Shown one piece after another: positions 1 to 8,171 of a stretch of DNA of 64,000 nucleotides. Source of the DNA: Pirellulales bacterium (GTDB taxonomy: Bacteria; Planctomycetota; Planctomycetia; Pirellulales; PALSA-1355). The notes beneath the pieces were generated by a model. The model was not told the origin of the DNA. It did not search any database and saw only the letters and a list, made by a program, of their open reading frames with translations. The stretch is taken from assembly GCA_022844125.1 (NCBI GenBank), contig JALHMI010000017.1:1-64000 (forward strand), read 5' to 3'. A program made the position numbers and the translations under genes. Positions within the stretch are counted from its first letter, which is position 1. The number at the start of each line of letters is the position of its first letter.

Positions 1-1
1 C

Positions 2-3000
2 GGCACCGGCACGGTGACGCTGTCGGGACCGAACTCGTACTCAGGTGGCACCACGGTTAGCGGCGGGACGCTCAAGGGGACTACCACCAGCCTGCAGGGG
101 AACATCACCAATAACGCCAGCGTCGAGTTCGATCAGTCGACAGGCGGTACCTATGCCGGAACGATGAGCGGCAGCGGCGCACTGGTCAAAAGCGGCACCG
201 GCACGGTGACGCTGTCGGGACCGAACTCGTACTCAGGTGGCACCACGGTTAGCGGCGGGACGCTCAAGGGGACTACCACCAGCCTGCAGGGGAACATCAC
301 CAATAACGCCAGCGTCGAGTTCGATCAGTCGACAGGCGGTACCTATGCCGGAACGATGAGCGGCAGCGGCGCACTGGTCAAAAGCGGCACCGGCACGGTG
401 ACGCTGTCGGGACCGAACTCGTACTCAGGTGGCACCACGGTTAGCGGCGGGACGCTCAAGGGGACTACCACCAGCCTGCAGGGCAACATCACCAATAACG
501 CCACCACCGAGTTTGATCAGTCGACAGGCGGCACCTATGCCGGAACGATGAGCGGCAGCGGCGCGCTGGTCAAAAGCGGTACCGGCGCCGTCACACTCAC
601 AGGGCCGAACTCGTACTCAGGTGGCACCACGGTTAGCGGCGGGACGCTCAAGGGGACTACCACCAGCCTGCAGGGGAACATCACCAATAACGCCACCACC
701 GAGTTCGATCAGTCGACAGGCGGCACCTATGCCGGAACGATGAGCGGCAGCGGAGCGCTAGTCAAAAGCGGCACCGGCGCCGTGACACTCACAGGGCCGA
801 ACTCGTATTCAGGTGGCACCACGGTTAGCGGCGGCACTCTCAAGGGGACGACCACCAGCCTGCAAGGCAGTATCACCAACAACGCCACCACCGAGTTCGA
901 CCAGAACACGAACGGCACCTTCGCCGGAACCATGAGCGGCAGCGGAGCCCTCGTCAAAAGCGGCACCGGCACCGTCACGCTCAGCGGTCCGAACACTTAC
1001 AGCGGTGGAACGACTGTCAGTGGTGGCACTCTCAAGGGGACGACCACCAGCCTGCAGGGCAATATCACCAACAACGCCACCACCGAGTTCGACCAGTCGA
1101 CAGGCGGTACCTATGCCGGAACGATGAGCGGAACCGGTGGGCTCGTGAAGAACGGCTCGGGAACCGTGACGCTTGACGGTCCGAATTCGTACACCGGCGG
1201 TACGACCGTGAACGATGGCACCTTGCGAGGGACGACGGATAGTCTGCAGGGGGACATGACCAACAACGCCAACGTCGAGTTCAATCAGAGCACGGCGGGA
1301 ACCTATGCCGGAACCATGAGCGGAACCGGCAGCCTCACCAAGGCAGGCACCGGCGCCGTCACGCTGGCTGGGCCGAACACCTACACCGGTGGAACGACCG
1401 TCAGCGGCGGCACTCTCAAGGGAACCACCACCAGCCTGCAAGGCAGTATCACCAACAACGCCACCACCGAGTTCGACCAGAACACGAACGGCACCTTCGC
1501 CGGAACCATGAGCGGCAGCGGAGCCCTCGTCAAAAGCGGCACCGGCACCGTCACGCTCAGCGGTCCGAACACTTACAGCGGTGGAACGACTGTCAGTGGT
1601 GGCACTCTCAAGGGGACGACCACCAGCCTGCAGGGCAATATCACCAACAACGCCACCACCGAGTTCGACCAGTCGACAGGCGGTACCTATGCCGGAACGA
1701 TGAGCGGAACCGGTGGGCTCGTGAAGAACGGCTCGGGAACCGTGACGCTTGACGGTCCGAATTCGTACACCGGCGGTACGACCGTGAACGATGGCACCTT
1801 GCGAGGGACGACGGATAGTCTGCAGGGGGACATGACCAACAACGCCAACGTCGAGTTCAATCAGAGCACGGCGGGAACCTATGCCGGAACCATGAGCGGA
1901 ACCGGCAGCCTCGCCAAGGCAGGCACCGGCACGGTCACCCTCAGCGGACCGAACACGTATTCCGGCGGAACGACCGTCAGCGGCGGCACGCTGCGCGGCA
2001 CAACCAGCAGCCTGCAAGGGAACATCACCAACAACGCCACTACCGAGTTCGATCAGAACACCGCTGGAACTTACGCTGGCGCGATGAGCGGCTCGGGCTC
2101 CTTCGTGAAGAGTGGCGCCGGCACGGTCACGCTCACCGGACCGAACTCCTACACGGGCGGAACGACCGTCAATAACGGCGTGCTGCAAGGTGACGCAACC
2201 AGCCTGCAAGGCGGTATCACGAACAACGCGCACGTCACCTTCGATCAGGCAGCCGACGGAACTTATGTCGGGGTCATTTCCGGCAGCGGTGGACTCACCA
2301 AGAACGGCGCGGGCGTGCTCACCATGAACGGCCATAACAGCTATACGGGAATGACCGGCATCGACGCTGGTGGCCTGATCGTCAACGGCAGCCTCACGAG
2401 CGACGTCACGATCGCCAGCGGCGCTTCGCTCGACGGCAGCGGCGACATCCTGGGCAACGTCACAAACTACGGCACGGTTGGTACGGGGAACTCAATCGGC
2501 ACGCGAACCTTCGCCGGCACCTACACCCAACAGGCCGGCAGCATCCTGGAAGTCGAAATCAGCGACGGCGGCACCACACCCGGCGTGAACAGCGATCTGA
2601 TCCAGGCCAACAGCGTCGTCCTCAACGGCGGAACCGTGAGCGTGCTCGCCGAACCGGGCAACTACCTCGGTGGCAGCCAGTATCGGTTCCTCTCCTCGAC
2701 CACCGCAATCGTCGGTCAGTTTGACGCGATCCTGATCGACCCCAGCGCTTACGCGCTCACGCTAGGTTACGAATATGACGCGGGCCTCTATTGGGCGTAC
2801 TTCACGTTCGACTCCGAGTTCGATTCTTTCGCACAGACTGCGAACCAACTAGCAATTGCCAACTACCTGGATTCGATCTCCGCCGGCGCGACTGGCGACT
2901 TGGAGGTCGTGCTGACGGGACTCAATAGCCTGGCGGGCGATCCCGACGCGATGCGGGCCGCCTTCGACGCGATGACCGACCAGGCCGCTCCGACCATGGC

Positions 3001-4033
3001 CACGGTCGGCCTGCAAAACACGACGCTGGTGGTTCAGCAACTCGCCGGACAGCTGCGTTCGGGCAGTCTGGGCATCGCTGGCGCCGGCACCGCCTTTACC
3101 GAACCCGCCGCTCGTGCTTCCTCCGGACCGATCGTCCTGGTGAGCTACAACAAGGGGAGCGCGCCAGTGGTCTCATTCGTGACGGATGAAAGCTGCCAGC
3201 GCTGGAACGGCTGGACGATGGGTTACGGACTTGGCGGTAGCGCCCAGAGCGATGGCAATGCCGCGGGACTCACCTACGGCATGGGCGGAACGCTGCTGGG
3301 CCTCGACCGCACGCTCAGCGATGACGGCCGGCTCGGCTTCTTCGGCGGCTATCAAGGCACAGGCCTGCAGCTCACCGATCTCTCGCAGCGCGGCACGATC
3401 AACGGCGGGATGCTCGGCAGTTACATTTATCAGGACGACGGCTTCAACTACTACTCCGCGATCAGCGGCCTACAGTTCAATGGTTATGAAACCACGCGGC
3501 GGATCGCCTTCGACGGCATCGACCGCACGGCCCGGGGCAACTTCAGCGGCTGGCAGGGATATGGCTACCTGGAGCGCGGCGTGAACCTGCGCGGCAGCCG
3601 GACCACGCTGCAGCCGTATGCGGCGCTGCAGTACATCTACCTGCGTCAGAACAGTTACACCGAAACCGGCGCCGATACGCTCAACCTGGCCAACTCGGGC
3701 ATCGACGCCAACTCGCTCCGCAGCCTGGTGGGCAGCCGACTCCAATCAAGCTACACGACCCGCGGCGGACACCTGCTGCATCCTGAGCTGCGGGCCTTGT
3801 GGTTGCACGAATTCCTGGCGACGGACATGGTGGTAAACTCGTTCTTCGCGCCGATCGGCGGCAGCAGCTTTGCCACGGACGGGCTGAACCTGGGGCGCGA
3901 CTGGGCAATTCTCGGCGGCGGCGTGCGTTACGAACTGCCCAGCGGCTGGCAGCTGGTGGCCAACTACGACGCCCAGGTAAACACCCAGCAGGTGTTCCAC
4001 GTCGGCTCCGGAAGCCTGCAGTACGCCTGGTAG
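2..4033 (+). CDS. Autotransporter with beta-strand repeats (5' end outside window)
   Basis: The frame is already open at the window edge, so the N-terminus and signal peptide are missing. Nt 14-2317 encode twelve 64-residue units with the motif GPNSYSGGTTVSGGTLKG followed by SLQGNITNNA and GTYAGTMSGSG. These are autotransporter-associated beta-strand repeats, expected to fold as a surface-exposed right-handed beta-helix passenger. A non-repetitive passenger part follows (nt about 2318-3180). Nt about 3190-4033 fits a C-terminal autotransporter beta-barrel, with alternating Gly/aromatic strands, and the protein ends in QYAW, an aromatic terminus typical of outer-membrane proteins recognised by the BAM complex. 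It should therefore be a type V secreted outer-membrane protein, probably an adhesin or surface coat protein; the ligand cannot be told. The gene stands alone, with about 300 bases before the next gene. Confidence 0.88.
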   Translation, partial: GTGTVTLSGPNSYSGGTTVSGGTLKGTTTSLQGNITNNASVEFDQSTGGTYAGTMSGSGALVKSGTGTVTLSGPNSYSGGTTVSGGTLKGTTTSLQGNITNNASVEFDQSTGGTYAGTMSGSGALVKSGTGTVTLSGPNSYSGGTTVSGGTLKGTTTSLQGNITNNATTEFDQSTGGTYAGTMSGSGALVKSGTGAVTLTGPNSYSGGTTVSGGTLKGTTTSLQGNITNNATTEFDQSTGGTYAGTMSGSGALVKSGTGAVTLTGPNSYSGGTTVSGGTLKGTTTSLQGSITNNATTEFDQNTNGTFAGTMSGSGALVKSGTGTVTLSGPNTYSGGTTVSGGTLKGTTTSLQGNITNNATTEFDQSTGGTYAGTMSGTGGLVKNGSGTVTLDGPNSYTGGTTVNDGTLRGTTDSLQGDMTNNANVEFNQSTAGTYAGTMSGTGSLTKAGTGAVTLAGPNTYTGGTTVSGGTLKGTTTSLQGSITNNATTEFDQNTNGTFAGTMSGSGALVKSGTGTVTLSGPNTYSGGTTVSGGTLKGTTTSLQGNITNNATTEFDQSTGGTYAGTMSGTGGLVKNGSGTVTLDGPNSYTGGTTVNDGTLRGTTDSLQGDMTNNANVEFNQSTAGTYAGTMSGTGSLAKAGTGTVTLSGPNTYSGGTTVSGGTLRGTTSSLQGNITNNATTEFDQNTAGTYAGAMSGSGSFVKSGAGTVTLTGPNSYTGGTTVNNGVLQGDATSLQGGITNNAHVTFDQAADGTYVGVISGSGGLTKNGAGVLTMNGHNSYTGMTGIDAGGLIVNGSLTSDVTIASGASLDGSGDILGNVTNYGTVGTGNSIGTRTFAGTYTQQAGSILEVEISDGGTTPGVNSDLIQANSVVLNGGTVSVLAEPGNYLGGSQYRFLSSTTAIVGQFDAILIDPSAYALTLGYEYDAGLYWAYFTFDSEFDSFAQTANQLAIANYLDSISAGATGDLEVVLTGLNSLAGDPDAMRAAFDAMTDQAAPTMATVGLQNTTLVVQQLAGQLRSGSLGIAGAGTAFTEPAARASSGPIVLVSYNKGSAPVVSFVTDESCQRWNGWTMGYGLGGSAQSDGNAAGLTYGMGGTLLGLDRTLSDDGRLGFFGGYQGTGLQLTDLSQRGTINGGMLGSYIYQDDGFNYYSAISGLQFNGYETTRRIAFDGIDRTARGNFSGWQGYGYLERGVNLRGSRTTLQPYAALQYIYLRQNSYTETGADTLNLANSGIDANSLRSLVGSRLQSSYTTRGGHLLHPELRALWLHEFLATDMVVNSFFAPIGGSSFATDGLNLGRDWAILGGGVRYELPSGWQLVANYDAQVNTQQVFHVGSGSLQYAW
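14..2317 (+). repeat. Tandem array of twelve 192-bp coding repeats
   Basis: Twelve consecutive 192-bp (64-codon) units start at 14, 206, 398, 590 and so on to 2126. The first two units are identical at the DNA level and units 3-4 differ at few bases, so the array is homogenised by recent duplication or conversion and not only under protein-level selection. Divergence rises toward the barrel-proximal end (units 11-12). The array continues beyond the left window edge. Confidence 0.95.
782..1933 (+). repeat. Higher-order repeat: three-unit block (576 bp) duplicated in tandem
   Basis: Units 5-6-7 (782-1357) and 8-9-10 (1358-1933) are two almost identical 576-bp blocks. Each contains the same ordered trio: a GSITNNATTEFDQNTNG unit, a GNITNNATTEFDQSTGG unit and a GDMTNNANVEFNQSTAG unit. 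Differences seen are confined to a few bases near the start of the block and one Thr/Ala codon near its end. Confidence 0.9.
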
Positions 4034-4336
4034 AAACGGACATTCTGCGACGGATCTGGCCGCCGGACGACCAGGATTCGTCCACCGGCCGGCTACCTGT
4101 GGCCCTTCCGGCAAGCTATTCCGCCGCGCTCGCCCCCCGGGGTTCATGCGTTCTTCATGATTCCGGCCCAATGATGACCCTATCGCGGCCGGGTGACCAA
4201 AAGTTTGCACTCGGGGCCGGCTTCGGGTGATAATGCCCGGCCGACTTCAGGCCGGTCGCTCGTCGCAAGCCGCGCGGCAGGCTGGCTGCATCCAACAACA
4301 ATCACTCACCGACCGCGATACCAGGAAACTTCCATC
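4034..4336. other. Intergenic, no gene seen
   Basis: About 300 bases between the autotransporter stop and the Spy-like gene. An imperfect hairpin (about 10 of 12 pairs) lies near 4064-4095, but it has no T-tract, so I do not call a terminator. The 3' half presumably carries the promoter of the next gene, but no convincing -35/-10 pair was found. Confidence 0.4.
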
Positions 4337-5029
4337 ATGATCCGCCGCATTCTCATCGCCAGTGCCGCACTGGCCCTGCTCGTCACCTACGCTCCCTCGG
4401 CCCAAGCGCAGCTCAATCTGCGCGGGCTGCGCTTTCCGGCCTCGCTGCAAAACGTGTTTCTACTCCGCGGTGAAGCGGTGCAGACTGAACTCAAGCTCGA
4501 TGAAGACCAGAAGACGAAGCTCGGCGAGCTGTCGCAGCAATTGCAACAGGAAGCCTTCGAGATCATGAGCGGCCTGCAGGACCTGACGCCCGAAGAGCAG
4601 CAGGAACAAATGCCCGAAGTGATGAAGATGATCGAGGAGAAGGGCAACGAAATTCAGGGAAAGGTCGATACTATCCTCAAGGACGAGCAAAAGTCGCGGC
4701 TGAAAGAGCTGTCACTGCAAGCACGCGGAGCGGCCGGACTGGAAGACGAGGAAGTTGCCAAGGCTCTCGAGCTTTCCGATGACCAGCTCAAGAAGCTCGC
4801 CGAGATCCGCGAGGAAGGTAACGCCGCCATTCAAGAAGCGATGCAGAGCTTGCGGGCTGGCGGCGGCGACCAGGGCGAGATGCGAGAAAAGATGGGTAAG
4901 CTCCGCGACGAGCTGAGTGAGAAGGCCCTGGCCGTGCTGACCGACGAACAGCGCGAAAAGCTCAATAAGTTGAAGGGCGCGGAGTTTAAGTTCCCCCAAC
5001 AGCGCGGCGGCCGCGGACTGCCTTTCTAA
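4337..5029 (+). CDS. Spy/CpxP-like periplasmic helical protein
   Basis: 230 residues from ATG 4337, preceded by an AGGAAA-type ribosome site about nine bases upstream; in-frame codons further upstream do not resemble a leader. Residues 1-24 form a signal peptide (MIRRILIASAALALLV, then APSAQAQ), so the protein should be exported. The mature part is highly charged and helical, with repeated segments of the LTxxQ type: LDEDQKTKL, LTPEEQQEQ, LSDDQLKKL and LTDEQREKL. That motif is characteristic of the Spy/CpxP/ZraP family of periplasmic chaperone or stress-sensing proteins. The tail is basic and glycine-rich (QQRGGRGLPF). Planctomycetes carry many such secreted LTxxQ-like proteins of unknown role, so the family assignment is by motif only. 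Neighbouring genes give no functional clue. Confidence 0.7.
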   Translation: MIRRILIASAALALLVTYAPSAQAQLNLRGLRFPASLQNVFLLRGEAVQTELKLDEDQKTKLGELSQQLQQEAFEIMSGLQDLTPEEQQEQMPEVMKMIEEKGNEIQGKVDTILKDEQKSRLKELSLQARGAAGLEDEEVAKALELSDDQLKKLAEIREEGNAAIQEAMQSLRAGGGDQGEMREKMGKLRDELSEKALAVLTDEQREKLNKLKGAEFKFPQQRGGRGLPF

Positions 5030-5099
5030 GGCAAGGACCCCGGCGAGTTTGTATTACGAATCCAGGGATTGAGGCTGGAATCCTCCGCCAGCCACTTTT

Positions 5100-5113
5100 A
5101 GAATACATATTCT
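5100..5113. promoter_or_regulatory. Candidate operator: short AT-rich inverted repeat
   Basis: A perfect inverted repeat AGAATA-CA-TATTCT lies about 125 bases upstream of the redoxin/cytochrome/copper-monooxygenase start, in locally AT-rich sequence that stands out from the GC-rich surroundings. Its position suits a promoter-proximal regulator site, but no matching second copy was found in the window, so the call is weak. Confidence 0.25.
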
Positions 5114-5236
5114 GTTTTAGGAAACCCGATACTAGCAGTTCGGGTAGTGTCCTGTTGCAGGATTGCGCAAGGCCAGGCCCCCACTGGCCCCGGATGCCTG
5201 TTGTTTCGAAATAACACTAGGGTTCGAGGTGACAAG

Positions 5237-7060
5237 ATGGGTAAATTGAAATACTTGGCGCTGGCAGCCGTGCTGGCCTGCGGGGTGGCACCCGCATTAG
5301 CAGACGACCAACCGGCAGGGTCGCCGGTCGGCAAACAGGTCGCGGATTTCACACTCCCCGACCATCACGGCAATGCCCACTCGCTGGCCGAGTTGCAGGG
5401 CAAGCCCGTGGTGCTGGCCTTCCTGGGCGTGGATTGCCCGCTGGCCAAGAACTATGCCCCCCGGCTCAATGAGCTGGCCGCGCAGTACGCCGACCAGGGC
5501 GTGGCGTTCGTAGGGATCGACGCCAACGTGCAGGACTCGCTCAGCGAGATTGGTAATTATGCAAAGGCCTTCGACCTGAAGTTCCCGGTGCTCAAGGACA
5601 ACAACAACGTCGTGGCTGACAAGCTCGGCGCGGTCCGCACGCCAGAAGTCTTCCTGCTCGACAAAGATCACGTCGTTCGGTACTGGGGCCGCATCGACGA
5701 TCAGTACGGCTTCAAGACCGGCGCCGGCTATGTGAAGCCCAAGCTGCGCAACCGGTACCTTGGCGATGCGCTGGATCAAATGCTCGCCGGCAAGGAAGTC
5801 GCCGCGCCGGTGGTCGAGGCTCACGGCTGCTTTATCGGCCGCGCGACGAAGAACGAAGCCCCGGCCAATGCCGAGGTGACGTACTCGAAGCACATTGCAC
5901 GGGTGATGCAGAACCGCTGCGTCGAATGCCACCGCGAGGGCGAAGTCGCGCCGTTCACGCTCACCAGCTACGACGACGTCGCCGCCTGGAGCGAGACGAT
6001 TCGCGAAGTGGTTGACGAAGGACGCATGCCCCCGTGGTTTGCCGATCCGAAGTACGGCCACTGGAAGAATGACGCTCGTCTGACCGACGACGAAAAAGCC
6101 CAACTGCACGCCTGGGTCGAAGCCGGTTGCCCCGAAGGCGATGAGAAAGACCTGCCCGAACCGCGACAGTTCGTCGACGGCTGGCAGATCGGACAGCCCG
6201 ACCAGATCGTCTATATGTCGGACGAGGCTTACGACGTGCCGGCCGAAGGCACCGTCGATTACCAGTACTTCTCGGTCGATCCGGGCTGGACGGAAGACAA
6301 GTGGATTCAGTCTACCGAAAGCCGGCCGGGCAACCGCAGCGTGGTGCACCACATCATCGTGTTCGTCCAGGCGCCAAGCGGTGGCGACTTTGCCAGCCGC
6401 GGCGGCATCGGCGGATACGCCCCGGGCATGACCCCCAACATGTGCCCGCCGGGCACGGCCATCCACGTGCCGGCCGGTTCGAAGCTGGTGTTCCAGATGC
6501 ACTACACCACCAATGGCAAAGCCCAGAGCGACCGCAGCATGGTCGGCATCAAGTTCACCGACAAGGCGAACGTGAAGCAGCTCGTGCGCGGCGGCGTGGT
6601 CGGTAACGCCTCGTTCCGCATTCCCGCAGGCGCCCCAAACCACGAGGTCGTGGCCCGGCATATGTTCTTCAAGGACACGATGCTGCTGAACCTGACCCCG
6701 CATATGCATGTGCGCGGCAAGGACTTCAAGTACGTGGCCGAGTATCCGGACGGCACCAAGGAAACGCTGCTCGACGTGCCCAGCTACGACTTCAATTGGC
6801 AGCTTCGCTACATGTTCAAGGAGCCGAAGCTGATGCCCAAGGGGACGAAGATCGTCGCCACGGCCCACTTCGACAACTCGCCGGACAACCTGGCCAATCC
6901 CGATCCCACGCAGGAGGTCACCTACGGCGACCAGACCTGGGAAGAGATGATGTTCGGGTTCTACACCTCGATCGATCCGAAGCAGGATCTGTCGAAGGAG
7001 AACGCCGGCGTGAAGGAAGGCGAGAAGCCGGCCGAGACGAAGACCTCGGCGACGGACTGA
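5237..7060 (+). CDS. Redoxin / cytochrome c / PHM-like copper monooxygenase fusion
   Basis: 607 residues from ATG 5237, with AGGTGA just upstream and a signal peptide ending at ALA-DDQ. Three modules follow. Residues about 30-195 are an AhpC/TlpA-like redoxin domain with a single cysteine (C67 in DCPLAKNYAP), so the usual CxxC is absent. Residues about 210-300 hold a haem c site, CVECH (C228, C231, H232). Residues about 330-590 resemble the type II, ascorbate-dependent copper monooxygenases (PHM/DBM): a His-His pair (371-372), His422 in QMHYTTN, HMH (489-491) and a Met pair (571-572) where the fold has its copper ligands. The expected location is periplasm or cell surface. The combination suggests electron delivery from haem to a copper oxygenase site, which is inference; the substrate is unknown. 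The gene is followed by a strong terminator. Confidence 0.8.
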   Translation: MGKLKYLALAAVLACGVAPALADDQPAGSPVGKQVADFTLPDHHGNAHSLAELQGKPVVLAFLGVDCPLAKNYAPRLNELAAQYADQGVAFVGIDANVQDSLSEIGNYAKAFDLKFPVLKDNNNVVADKLGAVRTPEVFLLDKDHVVRYWGRIDDQYGFKTGAGYVKPKLRNRYLGDALDQMLAGKEVAAPVVEAHGCFIGRATKNEAPANAEVTYSKHIARVMQNRCVECHREGEVAPFTLTSYDDVAAWSETIREVVDEGRMPPWFADPKYGHWKNDARLTDDEKAQLHAWVEAGCPEGDEKDLPEPRQFVDGWQIGQPDQIVYMSDEAYDVPAEGTVDYQYFSVDPGWTEDKWIQSTESRPGNRSVVHHIIVFVQAPSGGDFASRGGIGGYAPGMTPNMCPPGTAIHVPAGSKLVFQMHYTTNGKAQSDRSMVGIKFTDKANVKQLVRGGVVGNASFRIPAGAPNHEVVARHMFFKDTMLLNLTPHMHVRGKDFKYVAEYPDGTKETLLDVPSYDFNWQLRYMFKEPKLMPKGTKIVATAHFDNSPDNLANPDPTQEVTYGDQTWEEMMFGFYTSIDPKQDLSKENAGVKEGEKPAETKTSATD

Positions 7061-7093
7061 TCGGCCAGCTAACCATTAGCCTGTGACAACTTT

Positions 7094-7137
7094 CAGGTCG
7101 TCCGGATCACTGCGATCCGGACGGCCTGTTTCTTTTG
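7094..7137 (+). terminator. Rho-independent terminator after the copper monooxygenase gene
   Basis: A 15-bp stem (7094-7108 with 7114-7128, one G-T wobble) encloses a 5-base loop and is followed by a T-rich run (TTTCTTTT). It begins 33 bases after the stop codon of the upstream gene. Confidence 0.85.
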
Positions 7138-7144
7138 GTAGCTC

Positions 7145-7204
7145 GACGCGTCAGCGAGGTCTTTGTGAGACGTGCGTTCGCACGCACGACCTTGCTGACG
7201 CGTC
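7145..7204. repeat. Large palindromic element (possible REP-like repeat)
   Basis: Arms 7145-7161 and 7188-7204 pair over 17 positions with one wobble, and the intervening bases contain a second hairpin (stem 7171-7176 with 7179-7184). The nested cruciform directly follows the terminator and lies about 150 bases before the Hint pseudogene. The form is that of a REP/BIME-like intergenic palindrome, but no second copy was noticed in this window. Confidence 0.6.
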
Positions 7205-7352
7205 TGGTTGTCAATTCTTTCCGCTGGCCTGCATTTCAGTTGACTTGAGGCCACCGATGGGGGCAAAATGCCGGCTGCGGGGGGAGTCATGTCCTTGATG
7301 TCCTTTCGCGCTGGCGACACCGGCACTTCTTTGGAACAGAGGAACGGTCGTT

Positions 7353-8104
7353 ATGCGTTACATGCTGCGCATTCCCGTGGGAGTTGCACTTCTTGTCGCC
7401 TGTCTTGCAGGTCGCACTGATGCGGCTGATGCCGCGCGCGGTGCATCGAGCAACGCGCCGGCAAAGGCAACTGCTTCCAACGCCGCGGTTGCCGAGAAGC
7501 TGGTGCGCGAGGCGCTCGAAGCTGAGCTCGCCGGCAATGCAGCGGAGCGGGCTCGGCTGCTCGAAGCGGCGCTTAAGGAAGATCCTGAGCTGACCGCCGC
7601 ACGTTGGCAAAGCGGCCAGATGAAAGTCGGCAAGTCTTGGCTCACCGTCGACGAGGTTGCCCAAAGCAATTCTGAGAACGGGCGGCTCCAGGAGTATCGC
7701 CAGCGGCGGGACTCGCTCGTCGACACGGCCGATGGGCAGCGCGAGTTGGCCCGCTGGTGCCAGCGCTCTCAATTAGCGGACGAAGCCGCGGTGCACTGGC
7801 AGGCGGTACTCGGATTCGTGCCGGATGACGCCGAAGCAATTCGCGCGCTCAAGCTGAAGCCGCACAACGGGCGTCTACTGAACCCGCCCGAGCTGGCCGC
7901 GGCCCGGGCATGGGATGCGCGAGAGAACGAAGCTGCCCGCAAGTGGCAACCGCAGATCATCAAGTGGCGGCCTACAACCTCGTGGTCAGCGACTTCGCCA
8001 CGTACTTCGTCGGACAGCAGAAGATTCTCGTGCACGACAACCAGCCACTCCAGGGCACCGGCGTGCTCGTGCCGGGGCTGGCGGCGCGCGACGTGAAACC
8101 GTAA
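7353..8104 (+). pseudogene. Internally deleted, frameshifted paralogue of the Hint-domain protein
   Basis: The first 200 or so codons (signal peptide MRYMLRIPVGVALLVACLAG, then TPR-like helices ending in KWQPQIIKW) align along their length with the first 200 codons of the gene at 8172. Immediately afterwards, at about 7968, the DNA jumps to the far 3' end of that gene: the +1-shifted frame reads YNLVVSDFATYFVGQQ and then ILVHD, ending VPGLAARDVKP with TAA at 8102-8104. About 400 codons, including the middle region and most of the Hint fold, are missing, and the tail is out of frame. The original frame runs to 8096 as nonsense. A truncated secreted N-terminal domain could still be made, so residual function cannot be excluded. 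Confidence 0.85.
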
Positions 8105-8171
8105 CCAGTCAACCAACCGTTTAGCAGCGACTCATCACACGCAGGCAACTTCGCCCACAGGAACAGACGCA

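Noticed and set aside
14-2317. CRISPR-like regular repeats
   Set aside because: The units are contiguous 192-bp coding repeats without unique spacers.
809-2335. 508-codon open frame on the minus strand across the autotransporter repeats
   Set aside because: The repeat period (192) is a multiple of three, so one stop-free unit stays stop-free in all copies; the translation is a low-complexity mirror of the real gene.
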